A stretch of 64,000 nucleotides of DNA from Pseudoalteromonas sp. MMG007 (GCF_018100985.1 NZ_JAGJEI010000003.1:186001-250000); one strand, 5' to 3'; counted from the first letter of the stretch, positions 16,858 to 26,176 are shown. The notes: generated by a model from the sequence alone, not told the origin. Translations and numbers: made by a program.

Positions 16858-18330
16858 TTAAGCCAACAATGCGTTTAAACTTATCGTTGTTTCTTCATCG
16901 CCATTAACTTGAGTAATCAACGCATCGCGTGTTTTAAAATTAACACTTAATACAATAGACTTATCTTCTAGTTGCCATGTTAAACAACACTCTCCCTCTG
17001 CACCATGAGCGCTAAACTCGCCTGCAAAAGCAGGATGTCCATTGCGTAGCTTAATGAGCTCTATTAAACCTTTTACTACAGGTTTATCTAGCGCATATTC
17101 AATTTTTTCATTATTTAGATACGGGCGGTTAATATCGCGACCCACATTGGTTCGCGCAAGTAGATCCATATCGTTTTCGCAGGCAAATAAACCACCGTAG
17201 TACACTTGCGGTACACCGGGTGCAAAAAACTGTATTGCACGCGAAATCAAATAATCTAAATCGTTAGCACCTAATGCATTGTAATACGTACAGTTTACTT
17301 GATATAAATCAACGTTACTGGCAGCAGCACCGGTAGCTTGACGGCTTTGGTTGTTACTGTTGGCATGCATGGTTTCAACTAGCGTATCTATTTGCTGTGC
17401 ATTTAAAAGGCCAGGCTTATCGCCCATTGGACCTGCATCAATAATGCCTATACCGTCGTGCGTATCCAGTACAGTTAAACAGTTGCGTGGTGAAATTTGC
17501 AACCATTTAAGCAGAGCATCTACATCATTATTAAATAAGCTGTGTAAAATAAGTGGCGGTAATGCAAAGTCATAAACCATGTTTACACGTTTCGCTACTT
17601 CTACTTGTGTTTGGTAGTGGCTGTGTATTTCGGCAATAGTCTCCATGCCAAGCTCGTTTGCTTGCTTTGATAGGTTATCTAAATAACCAAAAGTTTCGTC
17701 TAGCATAAAACAATTTGTACCGGCTTGTTTAATTGCGTAGCCCGCTGCATCTAGACGAATAATATTTACGTTATTTTCAGAAAACTTAGTTAATACGTTA
17801 TTTAAATACGCAATACCCGCCTCAACTTTTACGTTTATGTCAATTTGGTTATCGGTAAACGTGGTCCAAAAATCATACGTTTGACCGTCGCCACACTGCA
17901 TTGGTGTAAAACAGCTACCTGGGCGCGGGCGATAAATTGCTTGCTGCTCAGCGTCGCTCATCCCATTTGGGAATACATCATCTTTGGTTAAAAACAAATC
18001 CCAAAATTCTGATTGCTTACCTTTTGCTAGCACATCTTGAAACTGATAAGACTGCGCCGATACATGGTTAACGATTAAATCGGCCATTAGGTCATGGTTT
18101 TCACCCAGAGCTTGAATATCGCCCCATGTACCAATGCGAGAATCTACTTCGCTGTGATCAATCGGGTCAAAACCCGCATCGCTGCCATCAATAGGATTAT
18201 AAAAAGGCAATAAGTGCACGCCACCAAACACGCCCTCTAAAGAGCCCTTTAATAGTGTTGTTAGTGCGTTTATATCTTGACCTGTAATTCGATCAGCGTA
18301 TGTGATCAATTGAACTTTATTCTTCATCAT
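16858..18330 (-). CDS. Sucrose phosphorylase (GH13 subfamily 18)
   Basis: A 490-residue cytosolic enzyme that converts sucrose and phosphate into glucose 1-phosphate and fructose. GH13 elements are present: LLPFYNPIDGSDAGF, DLIVNHVS, nucleophile D194 in IRLDAAGYA, acid/base E234 in TIAEIHSH, and transition-state Asp in VLDTHDGIG (289-292). The numbering agrees closely with the Bifidobacterium enzyme (D192, E232, D290), and there is no signal peptide. The fructose product is taken by the fructokinase at 22389. A CTTAATCGATTAAG operator lies 21 bases before the start. Two Met codons open the frame (18330 and 18327); either may be used. Confidence 0.93.
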   Translation of the reverse strand: MMKNKVQLITYADRITGQDINALTTLLKGSLEGVFGGVHLLPFYNPIDGSDAGFDPIDHSEVDSRIGTWGDIQALGENHDLMADLIVNHVSAQSYQFQDVLAKGKQSEFWDLFLTKDDVFPNGMSDAEQQAIYRPRPGSCFTPMQCGDGQTYDFWTTFTDNQIDINVKVEAGIAYLNNVLTKFSENNVNIIRLDAAGYAIKQAGTNCFMLDETFGYLDNLSKQANELGMETIAEIHSHYQTQVEVAKRVNMVYDFALPPLILHSLFNNDVDALLKWLQISPRNCLTVLDTHDGIGIIDAGPMGDKPGLLNAQQIDTLVETMHANSNNQSRQATGAAASNVDLYQVNCTYYNALGANDLDYLISRAIQFFAPGVPQVYYGGLFACENDMDLLARTNVGRDINRPYLNNEKIEYALDKPVVKGLIELIKLRNGHPAFAGEFSAHGAEGECCLTWQLEDKSIVLSVNFKTRDALITQVNGDEETTISLNALLA

Positions 18331-18350
18331 GTGTGATTACCAAGTTGAAA

Positions 18351-18364
18351 CTTAATCGATTAAG
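18351..18364. promoter_or_regulatory. ScrR-like operator CTTAATCGATTAAG (copy 1)
   Basis: A perfect 14-base palindrome in the 173-base divergent region between sucrose phosphorylase and the MFS permease. An identical copy stands before the sucrose TonB receptor gene at 19834, so the LacI protein encoded at 15756 probably controls all three. Confidence 0.8.
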
Positions 18365-18503
18365 ATATATCTTTAACTAGCACGTACAATTTTACAAGTA
18401 ATTTTTAAATATTTTACATACAAAAGTTGTGGCAAAGGTAATACTAACCAGAGTAAGTGATTGAGTTATTACTATAACTTGAGCCATAACGAGGAAAAAC
18501 CAC

Positions 18504-19721
18504 ATGACGAATTTACACACACACACGCAAAGTGACCCAATGCAGCGCATACGAATACTCACTTACATGATGTTTTTTATGTTTGCGATGACCTCTGATG
18601 CAGTAGGTATGATCATCCCTGAGCTAATCACAGATTTTGGTTTAAGCATGACCCAAGCCAGTGCTTTTCATTATGCACCTATGGCACTGATTGCCTTTAG
18701 TGGCTTATTTTTAGGGTTTTTAGCCGACAGCCTTGGCCGTAAACAAACCATAATGCTGGGCTTACTTATTTTTTCGGGCAGTTGTTTTTTGTTTGCCTTT
18801 AGTAACAGCTTTTCAGTATTTTTAATTTTGCTTTGCTGTATCGGTTTGGCCATTGGTTTATTTAAAACAGGCGCTCTAGCGCTTCTTGGCGATATTTCAG
18901 CAAGTAACGCAGAACACACTAAAACAATGAATAAAGTAGAAGGCTTTTTTGGTATTGGCGCCATTGTTGGCCCTGCACTTGTAGGCGTATTGCTAACTCA
19001 AAACGTAAGCTGGACTTACTTATATATTATTGCAGGTGTTATGTGCTTAATTTTAGCGTTAATGGCCTGGCGCGCTGATTACCCTGCAGTTGTCAAAAAT
19101 ACTGATAAGCCAGCCTCGCTTGCTACCACCATGAAAATGATTAAAAACCCGTATGCACTGGGTTTTTCAATGGTAATTGCCTTGTATGTGGCGACCGAGG
19201 TTGCTATTTACGTGTGGATGCCAACGCTTTTAAAAGATTACACTGGCTCTTGGCCTTTACTTGCAACCTACGCACTTACTATATTTTTTGTACTGCGTGC
19301 TGCTGGGCGTTTTATTGCCGTATGGCTTTTAAATCACTTTAGCTGGCAGGGCGTTATGGCTTATTTAAGCTTAGGCATAGCACTGTGTTATGTAGGCACT
19401 TTAGTAGGCGGTGTTGATTGGGCTGTAGGATTACTTCCGCTTTCGGGTTTGTTTATGTCGATGGTTTACCCTACTTTAAACTCTAAAGGTATATCGTGCT
19501 TTCCTGTTGCACAACATGGTGCAGTAGCGGGTGTTATTTTATTTTTTACCGCACTTTCGGCCGCACTTGCGCCTCTATTCATGGGCATGATAAGTGATTA
19601 CTTTGGCCACGTACGTTACGGCTTTTACTTAGCTACCGGCTTTGCTGTGATCTTATTTTTAGCCATGCTTTATAACTTTTACCGCGACCCCGCGGCAAAA
19701 GCATTAACTAAAAATGCATAA
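18504..19721 (+). CDS. MFS transporter, probable sucrose permease
   Basis: A 405-residue major facilitator with about 12 membrane segments and the loop 2-3 motif GFLADSLGRKQ. It would move sucrose from periplasm to cytosol, where the phosphorylase acts, explaining why there is no PTS component or invertase here. The substrate is inferred from its place in the sucrose module and from the shared operator. It is transcribed divergently from the phosphorylase gene. The 164-base gap after it holds the second operator. Confidence 0.85.
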   Translation: MTNLHTHTQSDPMQRIRILTYMMFFMFAMTSDAVGMIIPELITDFGLSMTQASAFHYAPMALIAFSGLFLGFLADSLGRKQTIMLGLLIFSGSCFLFAFSNSFSVFLILLCCIGLAIGLFKTGALALLGDISASNAEHTKTMNKVEGFFGIGAIVGPALVGVLLTQNVSWTYLYIIAGVMCLILALMAWRADYPAVVKNTDKPASLATTMKMIKNPYALGFSMVIALYVATEVAIYVWMPTLLKDYTGSWPLLATYALTIFFVLRAAGRFIAVWLLNHFSWQGVMAYLSLGIALCYVGTLVGGVDWAVGLLPLSGLFMSMVYPTLNSKGISCFPVAQHGAVAGVILFFTALSAALAPLFMGMISDYFGHVRYGFYLATGFAVILFLAMLYNFYRDPAAKALTKNA

Positions 19722-19832
19722 ATGGCTGCTCAAGCCAGTATAAAAAACACCTTTAAAATCAATGCAAAAATAAAATAAGAGCAAATTACACACAAAAATA
19801 ATTTGCTTATTGTAAAAACTTTGTTATTTTCA

Positions 19833-19848
19833 CTTAATCGATTAAGTA
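19833..19848. promoter_or_regulatory. ScrR-like operator ACTTAATCGATTAAGT (copy 2)
   Basis: A perfect 16-base palindrome containing the same 14-base core as at 18351. It lies 38 bases before the receptor start, a position that would block transcription. Confidence 0.82.
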
Positions 19849-19885
19849 AAAATAACAAACTCACACAACACAATGAGGCGTTAAC

Positions 19886-22276
19886 ATGACAACACACCAC
19901 ACACCTTTATATTTAATCAGTGCCTTAGCACTTGCAGTAAGCCAAGGCGTTCATGCACAAGACGAGCAAGAAACCAAAGTGCAAGCTAACCAAGGGCTTG
20001 AAACAATTGTTGTTACCGGCGTTCCTCGCCGCACAACTATTATGGCATCAAGCTCATCAGTAAGTAGTTTATCGCTTGAGCAAGTTGAGGTATCTACACC
20101 GCGTTCAACGGCTGAGGCATTTAGAATTATCCCGGGCGTTCGCGCTGAATCAACGGGCGGTGAAGGTAACGCAAATATTGCAGTGCGTGGTTTACCTGTA
20201 GCCTCGGGTGGCGCTAAGTTTTTACAACTGCAAGAAGATGGCCTGCCTGTAATGCAGTTTGGTGATGTTGCCTTTGGTAACGCCGATATTTTTATGCGCC
20301 TTGATAACACAGTGCAAACAATCGAATCAATCCGTGGTGGCTCTGCTTCTACCTCGGCTAGTAATGCACCTGGCGGCATTATTAACTTTATTTCTAAAAA
20401 CGGTGATAACGAATCGGGTAGCGTGTCTTCTACTGTTGGCCTTGATTACGACAGTGTTCGTACCGACTTTGAATACGGCACCTACTTAACCGATAGTGTA
20501 CGTTTTCATGTAGGTGGTTTTGTACGCCAAGGCGAAGGCCCGCGCGAAACAGGCTACACATCAAATAAAGGTGGCCAAATTAAAGCCAACCTTACTAAAG
20601 ATTTTGAAAACGGCTACGTACGCCTTTACTACAAACACCTAGACGACAAAAGCGTAGGCTACTTACCTATGCCTATGTACTCAAACGGTGACTCTATTGC
20701 AGGATTTGATGCACAATCAGATACACCACACTCTGCTTTATTTACTAAAACAGTGCGCTTAAATGGCGAAAACCAAATTAGCAGTGGCGATTTACGCGAC
20801 GGTATGAACCCTAAAGTGGATGCGGTAGGTTTTGAAGCTGTATTTGATTTAGATAACGATTGGCGTATCGAAAACCGTTTTCGTAAATCGTCAATTAGCG
20901 GCAACTTCAACTCGCTTATTCCTGCGGAAGTTGGGAGTGCCTCGTCTATTGCACAAAGTATTGGTGGCGCTGGCGCAACACTGAGTAACGCAAACACAGG
21001 CGAAGCGTTTAATGATGAGCTTGCCATGCGTATTCACACTTTTGATGTAACGCTTAATGACTTTGGCTCTATTGTTAACGATTTTAAACTGACTAAATCA
21101 TTCAGCGATGACACTAGCCTAACCTTTGGTTACTTTGCCTCAACGCAAAACATTGCCATGTCGTGGTTATGGAACTCGTACTTAATGGAGCTCAAAGGCG
21201 ACAATGCAGCACTTTTAAATGTAACCGCAGCCGATGGCACTGAGTACTCACAAAATGGTTTATACGCTTATGGCACGCCTTATTGGGGTAACTGTTGTCA
21301 GCGCGATTACGACACAGAGTACGATACACGCGCCCCGTACGTTGCCTTTTCAACAAAACTTGGTGATGTAAGCATTGATGCAAGCGCCCGCTACGACAGC
21401 GGTGAAGCACGCGGTAACTACGCTGGGGCCGTAACCTCAACAGTAGATATGAACAGCGATGGCACTATTTCTATTCCTGAGCAAAACGTAGCTGGTATTG
21501 ATATAGCTAACGCCAGCCCAGTAAATTACGATTGGAGCTACTCATCTTACTCTGTGGGTGCTAACTACCAAATTGACCCAAGCCTTGCTACGTTTGCACG
21601 TATTAGTAAGGGCGGGCGTGCCAATGCAGACCGTTTGTTATTTGGTAAAGTACGCAGTGACGGAAGTGTTGCTGACGAAGATGCAGTAGATGAAGTAAAC
21701 CAATTTGAAATTGGTGTTAAAAAACGTTTTGATTCGTTCTCGGTATTTGCAACGGCCTTTTATGCAGAAACAGAAGAGCAAAACTTTGAAGCAACTTCGC
21801 AAACCTTTTTTGACCGCGAATACGAAGCAAAAGGTATTGAGGTTGAATCAACTTACTTTATGGATGCGTGGGACTTTAGAGGTAACTTTACTTGGACCGA
21901 TGCAGAAATTGCAAAAGATGCGCTAACTCCTGAAGTTGTAGGTAACACACCGCGTCGCCAAGCTGATTTAATTTACTCACTAATGGCTCGCTACAGCTAC
22001 AATAAGGGCGCGGCAGGTGTAAGCTTTATTGGTACAACTGATGCTTACGCTCAAGATAACAACGACCTTAAGTTTGACGGCTACACGCAAGTAAATGCAT
22101 TTGTAAGCTACGACTTATCTGAAAACTTAAACCTTGCGCTTAATGTAAACAACCTATTCGATACAGTAGGTATTACAGAAGCTGAAGAAGGTTCAGTACC
22201 TGAAAACGACATTATTCGTGCCCGTACTATTAACGGCCGCACTACGTCGGTTACTTTAAAATACGCTTTTAACTAA
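19886..22276 (+). CDS. TonB-dependent receptor, probable sucrose uptake
   Basis: A 796-residue outer-membrane receptor with a signal peptide (cleavage after GVHAQ), a TonB-box-like ETIVVTGVP, a plug (STAEAFRIIPGVRAES, NIAVRGLPVASGG, LQEDGLPVMQFGD, SIRGGSASTSASNAPGGIINFISK) and a barrel ending in an aromatic-rich C-terminus (VTLKYAFN). Operator copy 2 and gene order assign it to sucrose uptake. The plug differs clearly from the laminarin receptor at 10254, so the two are not recent duplicates. Two terminator hairpins follow. Confidence 0.88.
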   Translation: MTTHHTPLYLISALALAVSQGVHAQDEQETKVQANQGLETIVVTGVPRRTTIMASSSSVSSLSLEQVEVSTPRSTAEAFRIIPGVRAESTGGEGNANIAVRGLPVASGGAKFLQLQEDGLPVMQFGDVAFGNADIFMRLDNTVQTIESIRGGSASTSASNAPGGIINFISKNGDNESGSVSSTVGLDYDSVRTDFEYGTYLTDSVRFHVGGFVRQGEGPRETGYTSNKGGQIKANLTKDFENGYVRLYYKHLDDKSVGYLPMPMYSNGDSIAGFDAQSDTPHSALFTKTVRLNGENQISSGDLRDGMNPKVDAVGFEAVFDLDNDWRIENRFRKSSISGNFNSLIPAEVGSASSIAQSIGGAGATLSNANTGEAFNDELAMRIHTFDVTLNDFGSIVNDFKLTKSFSDDTSLTFGYFASTQNIAMSWLWNSYLMELKGDNAALLNVTAADGTEYSQNGLYAYGTPYWGNCCQRDYDTEYDTRAPYVAFSTKLGDVSIDASARYDSGEARGNYAGAVTSTVDMNSDGTISIPEQNVAGIDIANASPVNYDWSYSSYSVGANYQIDPSLATFARISKGGRANADRLLFGKVRSDGSVADEDAVDEVNQFEIGVKKRFDSFSVFATAFYAETEEQNFEATSQTFFDREYEAKGIEVESTYFMDAWDFRGNFTWTDAEIAKDALTPEVVGNTPRRQADLIYSLMARYSYNKGAAGVSFIGTTDAYAQDNNDLKFDGYTQVNAFVSYDLSENLNLALNVNNLFDTVGITEAEEGSVPENDIIRARTINGRTTSVTLKYAFN

Positions 22277-22287
22277 TTGTGTGTATT

Positions 22288-22320
22288 GCGCTACGGTGAG
22301 CAATCACTGTAGCGCCTTTT
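22288..22320 (+). terminator. Terminator after the sucrose TonB receptor
   Basis: GCGCTACGGTGA pairs with TCACTGTAGCGC (one G-T pair) around a 4-base loop, followed by TTTT. Confidence 0.82.
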
Positions 22321-22353
22321 AAAGTATGAATAAATAACACCCTTCACGTTTTT

Positions 22354-22376
22354 AGCCTAGCTTTGCTAGGCTTTTT
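22354..22376 (+). terminator. Second terminator-like hairpin just before the fructokinase gene
   Basis: AGCCTAGC and GCTAGGCT form an 8-base stem around TTT, followed directly by TTTT and the AGGA ribosome-binding site of the fructokinase gene. It may tune read-through from the receptor gene into the kinase gene. Confidence 0.72.
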
Positions 22377-22388
22377 AGGATATTCAAA

Positions 22389-23336
22389 ATGACAAAACTC
22401 CTGTGCTTAGGCGAGCTATTAATTGATATGCTGCCACAAGATGCTCATAACTCGGCCTATTTACCTATACCTGGCGGTGCACCTGCCAATGTCGCTGTTG
22501 GCTATGCAAAACTCGGCGGTGAGGCTGCATTTTGTGGTGGTAAAGGGGATGATCATTTTGCCAATCAATTAAACAATGCGTTAGCACAATATAATGTAAA
22601 TACAGACTATTTATTTGCCATTGCTGGCTCACAAACGGCTATGGTAATCGTAAGCCTTGATAAAACAGGCGAGCGTAGTTTTGGCTTTTATCGCCATAAC
22701 ACAGCCGATGTATTATTAACGCAAGCGCATTTAGCGCATATAAATTGGCAAGACATTAGCACTCTGCACTTTTGTTCAAACACCCTAACCGACTCCGTGA
22801 TTGCCAGCACAACACTTAAAGCACTAGAACTTGCAAAAACACATAATAAGCTCGTTAGTTTTGATGTGAATTTACGCTATAGCTTGTGGGAAAACACAAA
22901 CGATATAGCTAGCAATGTACAAGCCTGTTACGCCTATTGCGACATAGTAAAACTTTCGCGTGATGAGCTTAATTTTTTAGCGCAGCATAGCGAAACAACG
23001 AGCGAAGATTACATTCAAACGCTATTAAATACGGGGATAAAACTGGTGTTTTTAACCGACGGGCCAGAGCCTGCTAAGGTTTATCACAGCGCATTTACAC
23101 TTAGCGAAGCAGCACCAAAAATACACGCCGTAGATACAACAAGTGCGGGTGATGCATTTATAGCGGGAGTTTTATATTACTTGAATAACCTAGGAAGTGA
23201 TTTACCGCTAGCAGATAAACTAAATGATGAAACAAGCGTAAAAAGCGCCCTGCACTTTGCGCTTAAGTGTGGCTCTAAAGCGTGTTTAGCTAAAGGTGCT
23301 TTTCCGGCGTTACCAGTGCTCGCTGATGTTATGTAA
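22389..23336 (+). CDS. PfkB-family fructokinase (sucrose module)
   Basis: A 315-residue sugar kinase phosphorylating fructose to fructose 6-phosphate. PfkB motif 1 is GGAPANVAVGYAKLGG and motif 2 is DTTSAGDAFIAGVLYY, with the catalytic Asp in the latter. It removes the fructose freed by sucrose phosphorylase. Ribosome-binding AGGA lies 8 bases upstream. Only 112 bases separate it from the receptor gene, and these contain two terminator-like hairpins; I see no clear promoter there. A second PfkB kinase at 28176 belongs to the mannitol module. Confidence 0.9.
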   Translation: MTKLLCLGELLIDMLPQDAHNSAYLPIPGGAPANVAVGYAKLGGEAAFCGGKGDDHFANQLNNALAQYNVNTDYLFAIAGSQTAMVIVSLDKTGERSFGFYRHNTADVLLTQAHLAHINWQDISTLHFCSNTLTDSVIASTTLKALELAKTHNKLVSFDVNLRYSLWENTNDIASNVQACYAYCDIVKLSRDELNFLAQHSETTSEDYIQTLLNTGIKLVFLTDGPEPAKVYHSAFTLSEAAPKIHAVDTTSAGDAFIAGVLYYLNNLGSDLPLADKLNDETSVKSALHFALKCGSKACLAKGAFPALPVLADVM

Positions 23337-23364
23337 CTCTTAAGTAGAGTGCTAGTTGCTTTAC

Positions 23365-23400
23365 ATAATAAAAAACGCTCTTGTGAACGTTTTTTATTAT
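23365..23400. terminator. Bidirectional terminator after the fructokinase gene
   Basis: ATAATAAAAAACG and CGTTTTTTATTAT form a perfect 13-base inverted repeat with T-runs on both strands, serving the fructokinase gene and the convergent STAS-like gene. Confidence 0.85.
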
Positions 23401-23404
23401 GTAA

Positions 23405-23785
23405 TTATTCATCTAGCCAATCTATGGCGGCGGTGGCGTTTTCGTAGTATTGCACCTCGCCTGAAATAAACCAATTGCCTATTTTGGCCATACGGGCTTG
23501 CCACTCTTGGTTGCCATAAATAGCTATTTTATTGAATTCTTTTGAGTGCCTTACACCAAGCTTTAAATCATCCCACGCGGCCCGAAGTTTCCAGCCTTCT
23601 AACTCGCTAGCATCTATAAGTACATTTGCTATAGGGTGTTTAACCTCGCCAAGAGCAGAATCGATCATGGGGGTAATTACTTTATAGTCTTCATGGGTTA
23701 GCGTTCCCACAGCTTTTAGTTTTAAAAAGAATTCTCTGCCTGCGCGTTCAATACCAATAGATAAACCATGTGTTGTGTGTACCAT
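23405..23785 (-). CDS. SpoIIAA-like STAS-fold protein
   Basis: A 126-residue soluble protein with the SpoIIAA-like pattern: IGIERAGREFFLKLKAVGTLTHEDY, a central VLIDASELEGW strand and a C-terminal FISGEVQYYENATAAIDWL. The family occurs widely in marine bacteria and its role is unknown; several members bind lipids or nucleotides, but nothing here allows a choice. A strong GGAGAG site lies 4 bases before the ATG. It is monocistronic. Confidence 0.78.
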   Translation of the reverse strand: MVHTTHGLSIGIERAGREFFLKLKAVGTLTHEDYKVITPMIDSALGEVKHPIANVLIDASELEGWKLRAAWDDLKLGVRHSKEFNKIAIYGNQEWQARMAKIGNWFISGEVQYYENATAAIDWLDE

Positions 23786-23991
23786 GCAGCTCTCCTTAAT
23801 CGGGTGCGCTTATTTTATTTACAGCCTGTTGTTTGAATTAATTAAAATCTAAGACTTCAATTGTTCTACTTAAGTTAGTAGTAACTACATTCAAATGCCA
23901 AACATTGGCTGAGTTAAGCTATAAAAGTACACCCTATTAAGTTAATTAATCCTGAACTAAATCAAACAATACTGCTAAATAATGGCATTTG

Positions 23992-24684
23992 CTAAACGTT
24001 TTGTACGCGCGCTATTTGCTTATCTACATCGGTTAAGTGCCCTAATTTTAGCCACAATTTTGCACCCTGCTTACCAGCGGTTATATTAAGATCAGTATTA
24101 ATGGGCAGCCTTAACCAGCTGTGTTTTACTAGTACGTCTGATTGCTCACTTACCTCGCCTTCAAGCACAAGTAACTCAGCACCACCCATTGCGCTAATTT
24201 GCATGTTAGCACCGGCTTCAAAGTGCAATAGGCTCACGTATTCATAGTCATCTTTATAAAGCGGCGTAATGGCAAGTCCTTTAAATGTAGCGTGTTGCAC
24301 ACTGCCCATGTATTGCGTTTGCAAGCGTACGTGGGTTCTATCTTGTGGTTGAAATTGCCAAAGTTTCACAAATATTATGCAGCCATTTTGTGAACCTGGT
24401 TTATGCTTTGATTGTGGCGGATTACGAATATAGGAGCCTTGTGGAAAATCGCCATGCTCGTCTTGAAATACCCCTTCAAGCACCACAAACTCTTCACCTC
24501 CGGTATGTACATGAGGAGAGAACTCGCTGCCTGGGGCATAACGTACAATACTAGTTGCACGCGCAACTTCTTCGCCTACTCTATCAAGTGCTCGCCTATC
24601 TACACCAGACATAGGTGAAGCAACCCAGTCTAATGTTTGGCTATGCACCACAACACGCTGACTAAAATCGGCTAGTATTTTCAT
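23992..24684 (-). CDS. ChrR-like double cupin protein
   Basis: A 230-residue protein with two cupin folds. The first contains FSPHVHTGGEEFVVLEG, a complete metal-binding HxH..E set, and ends PPQSKHKPGS; the second (residues ~130-220) is weaker and has lost most ligands. This resembles the cupin domain of ChrR-type anti-sigma factors, but there is no N-terminal zinc-binding anti-sigma domain, so sigma-factor control is doubtful. The next gene on the same strand upstream, a glutathione transferase, ends 24 bases away, and the two are likely cotranscribed. A role in detoxification or oxidative stress is inferred from this pairing. Confidence 0.78.
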   Translation of the reverse strand: MKILADFSQRVVVHSQTLDWVASPMSGVDRRALDRVGEEVARATSIVRYAPGSEFSPHVHTGGEEFVVLEGVFQDEHGDFPQGSYIRNPPQSKHKPGSQNGCIIFVKLWQFQPQDRTHVRLQTQYMGSVQHATFKGLAITPLYKDDYEYVSLLHFEAGANMQISAMGGAELLVLEGEVSEQSDVLVKHSWLRLPINTDLNITAGKQGAKLWLKLGHLTDVDKQIARVQNV

Positions 24685-24708
24685 TTAAAGCTCCTATTAA
24701 AGTGTGTT

Positions 24709-25329
24709 TTAAGCAGCAACACTTTCTCGTTGTGCCACTTTTTCTTGCCATGCTATTAAATGAGTAAGCTCACTTGGAATAGCAATTTGTGCAAACCCAG
24801 CAAAAACAAGGCCTGCGTATAAAGTAATATCTGCAATACTAAACTGATCACCGCCAACAAATGTTGATTGTGCTAGTACATCATTAAAATAGCTTAAACC
24901 TTGTTGCGCCTTTTCACCCTGCTTTTTACCCCAGTCTGCATTTTGGTACGTTTCAAATTCAGGACCCAAGCCATCTGTCGCATGATGAAAATAAGTAGCC
25001 ACAGCGTCAAGCACCATAGACTCAGCTCGCTTTTGCATCATATTAATCACTGCACGCTCTTTTGCAGTTTCACCCATTAATGATGGCCCCTCAAAAGCAG
25101 TATCAATGTATTCTGTAATAGCTGTGCTTTCAGATATAAATGTACCATCATCAAGCTCAAGCACAGGTACACCTGCCAAAGGATTTTTTGCTAAAAAAGC
25201 ATCTGTTCTATGCTCGCCATTAAGTAAATCTACTGGAACAAACTCAACATACTCAGTCGCATTTTTTTCAGCTAACGCTATACGAACACGTAATGGATTT
25301 GGGAAGTTTTCTACGTCATAAATTTTCAT
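24709..25329 (-). CDS. Glutathione S-transferase
   Basis: A 206-residue cytosolic protein with an N-terminal thioredoxin-like domain (NPLRVRIALAEKN, GVPVLELDDGTFISESTAI with the cis-Pro and the SES glutathione-binding motif) and an all-helical C-terminal domain (FSIADITLYAGLVFA). The substrate is unknown. It is divergent from a TetR regulator gene, with a perfect palindrome between, and followed by the cupin gene 24 bases on. This suggests a small TetR-controlled detoxification operon. Confidence 0.9.
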   Translation of the reverse strand: MKIYDVENFPNPLRVRIALAEKNATEYVEFVPVDLLNGEHRTDAFLAKNPLAGVPVLELDDGTFISESTAITEYIDTAFEGPSLMGETAKERAVINMMQKRAESMVLDAVATYFHHATDGLGPEFETYQNADWGKKQGEKAQQGLSYFNDVLAQSTFVGGDQFSIADITLYAGLVFAGFAQIAIPSELTHLIAWQEKVAQRESVAA

Positions 25330-25375
25330 AAATCACCTGTTATTAAATTAGTTAGATATCGAAAGCATAGCCGCC

Positions 25376-25391
25376 TACCTATCGATAGGTA
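25376..25391. promoter_or_regulatory. TetR-type operator TACCTATCGATAGGTA
   Basis: A perfect 16-base palindrome 47 bases before the glutathione transferase start. A related imperfect copy, TACCTACTGGTCGATA, lies at 25509-25524 just before the TetR gene. The TetR protein encoded at 25556 is the probable ligand. Confidence 0.65.
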
Positions 25392-25555
25392 ACTTATATA
25401 ATCAAAGTAATTTCATGTCAAATTTTAAACTTACTATTTATTCGAATGTTTATTGATGAGCAGCTGATTAGATGCCATTTATTTAAAAATAAATGACTTG
25501 AAAACGACTACCTACTGGTCGATAATTTCTGCATTAGAAGCAAGGTATAATTAAA

Positions 25556-26080
25556 ATGAGTAAAAAAGAAGCGTTACTTAAAGCAGCAGAAAACAAAGTA
25601 CGCCTTGGTGGCTACAGTAATTTTAGCTTTAGGGAACTGGCAAGCGAAATAGGCATTAAAAGTGCCAGTGTTCATTACCATTTTCCTACTAAAGCTGATT
25701 TAGGCGCTGAGCTTGCTCATCAATACACTAATGCGTTTTTAAATGCATTAGGCTCGCCAAGTGAACACTTGGCTAACGGTAAAAACCCTATTGAGGTTTA
25801 TACGCAACTGTTTAGGAGCGCCTTACTTTTTGATAAAAAAATGTGCCTATGCGGCTTACTTGGCGCTGAAAGTGACAGCTTGCCAGAAAAGGTGCGCTTT
25901 GAAGTTAAACGTTTTTTTAATCAAAATTTAGAGTGGCTTACTGAGGCGCACCTAGCCAATGGTGAGCAGCAACCTAAACACGCTGCAATTCAAACCGTAA
26001 GTCTGCTTGAAGGCGCGATGATGATTAGCAAAACACTTGATGATAATAGCTACTTTGAGCTTGCCACACAGCCTGCTTAG
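25556..26080 (+). CDS. TetR/AcrR-family regulator
   Basis: A 174-residue repressor with an N-terminal helix-turn-helix (FSFRELASEIGIKSASVHYHFPTKADLG), the usual TetR recognition sequence. The C-terminal domain has two close cysteines (MCLCGLLGAE), a pattern seen in TetR proteins that sense electrophiles; here this is inference. It is divergent from the glutathione transferase gene and probably controls it and itself. Confidence 0.85.
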   Translation: MSKKEALLKAAENKVRLGGYSNFSFRELASEIGIKSASVHYHFPTKADLGAELAHQYTNAFLNALGSPSEHLANGKNPIEVYTQLFRSALLFDKKMCLCGLLGAESDSLPEKVRFEVKRFFNQNLEWLTEAHLANGEQQPKHAAIQTVSLLEGAMMISKTLDDNSYFELATQPA

Positions 26081-26145
26081 TAACTAGGCTGCTTATTAAG
26101 TATCTACACTCTTAATTAACGTATTGATCAATTATTTTACGCATA

Positions 26146-26176
26146 AAAAAACGAGCTATTTAATAGCTCGTTTTTT
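26146..26176. terminator. Bidirectional terminator between TetR and CstA genes
   Basis: AAAAAACGAGCTATT and AATAGCTCGTTTTTT are a near-continuous 15-base inverted repeat with T-runs on both strands. Confidence 0.88.

Noticed and set aside
16858..18330. Alternative call as amylosucrase or general alpha-amylase
   Set aside because: Length, active-site positions and the neighbouring fructokinase fit sucrose phosphorylase.
19951..20379. 142-codon frame on the minus strand inside the sucrose receptor gene
   Set aside because: It follows the codon phase of the receptor, is Pro/Ser-rich without any motif, and has no ribosome site.
23992..24684. Call as a ChrR anti-sigma factor
   Set aside because: The zinc-binding N-terminal anti-sigma domain is absent and no sigma factor gene is nearby.
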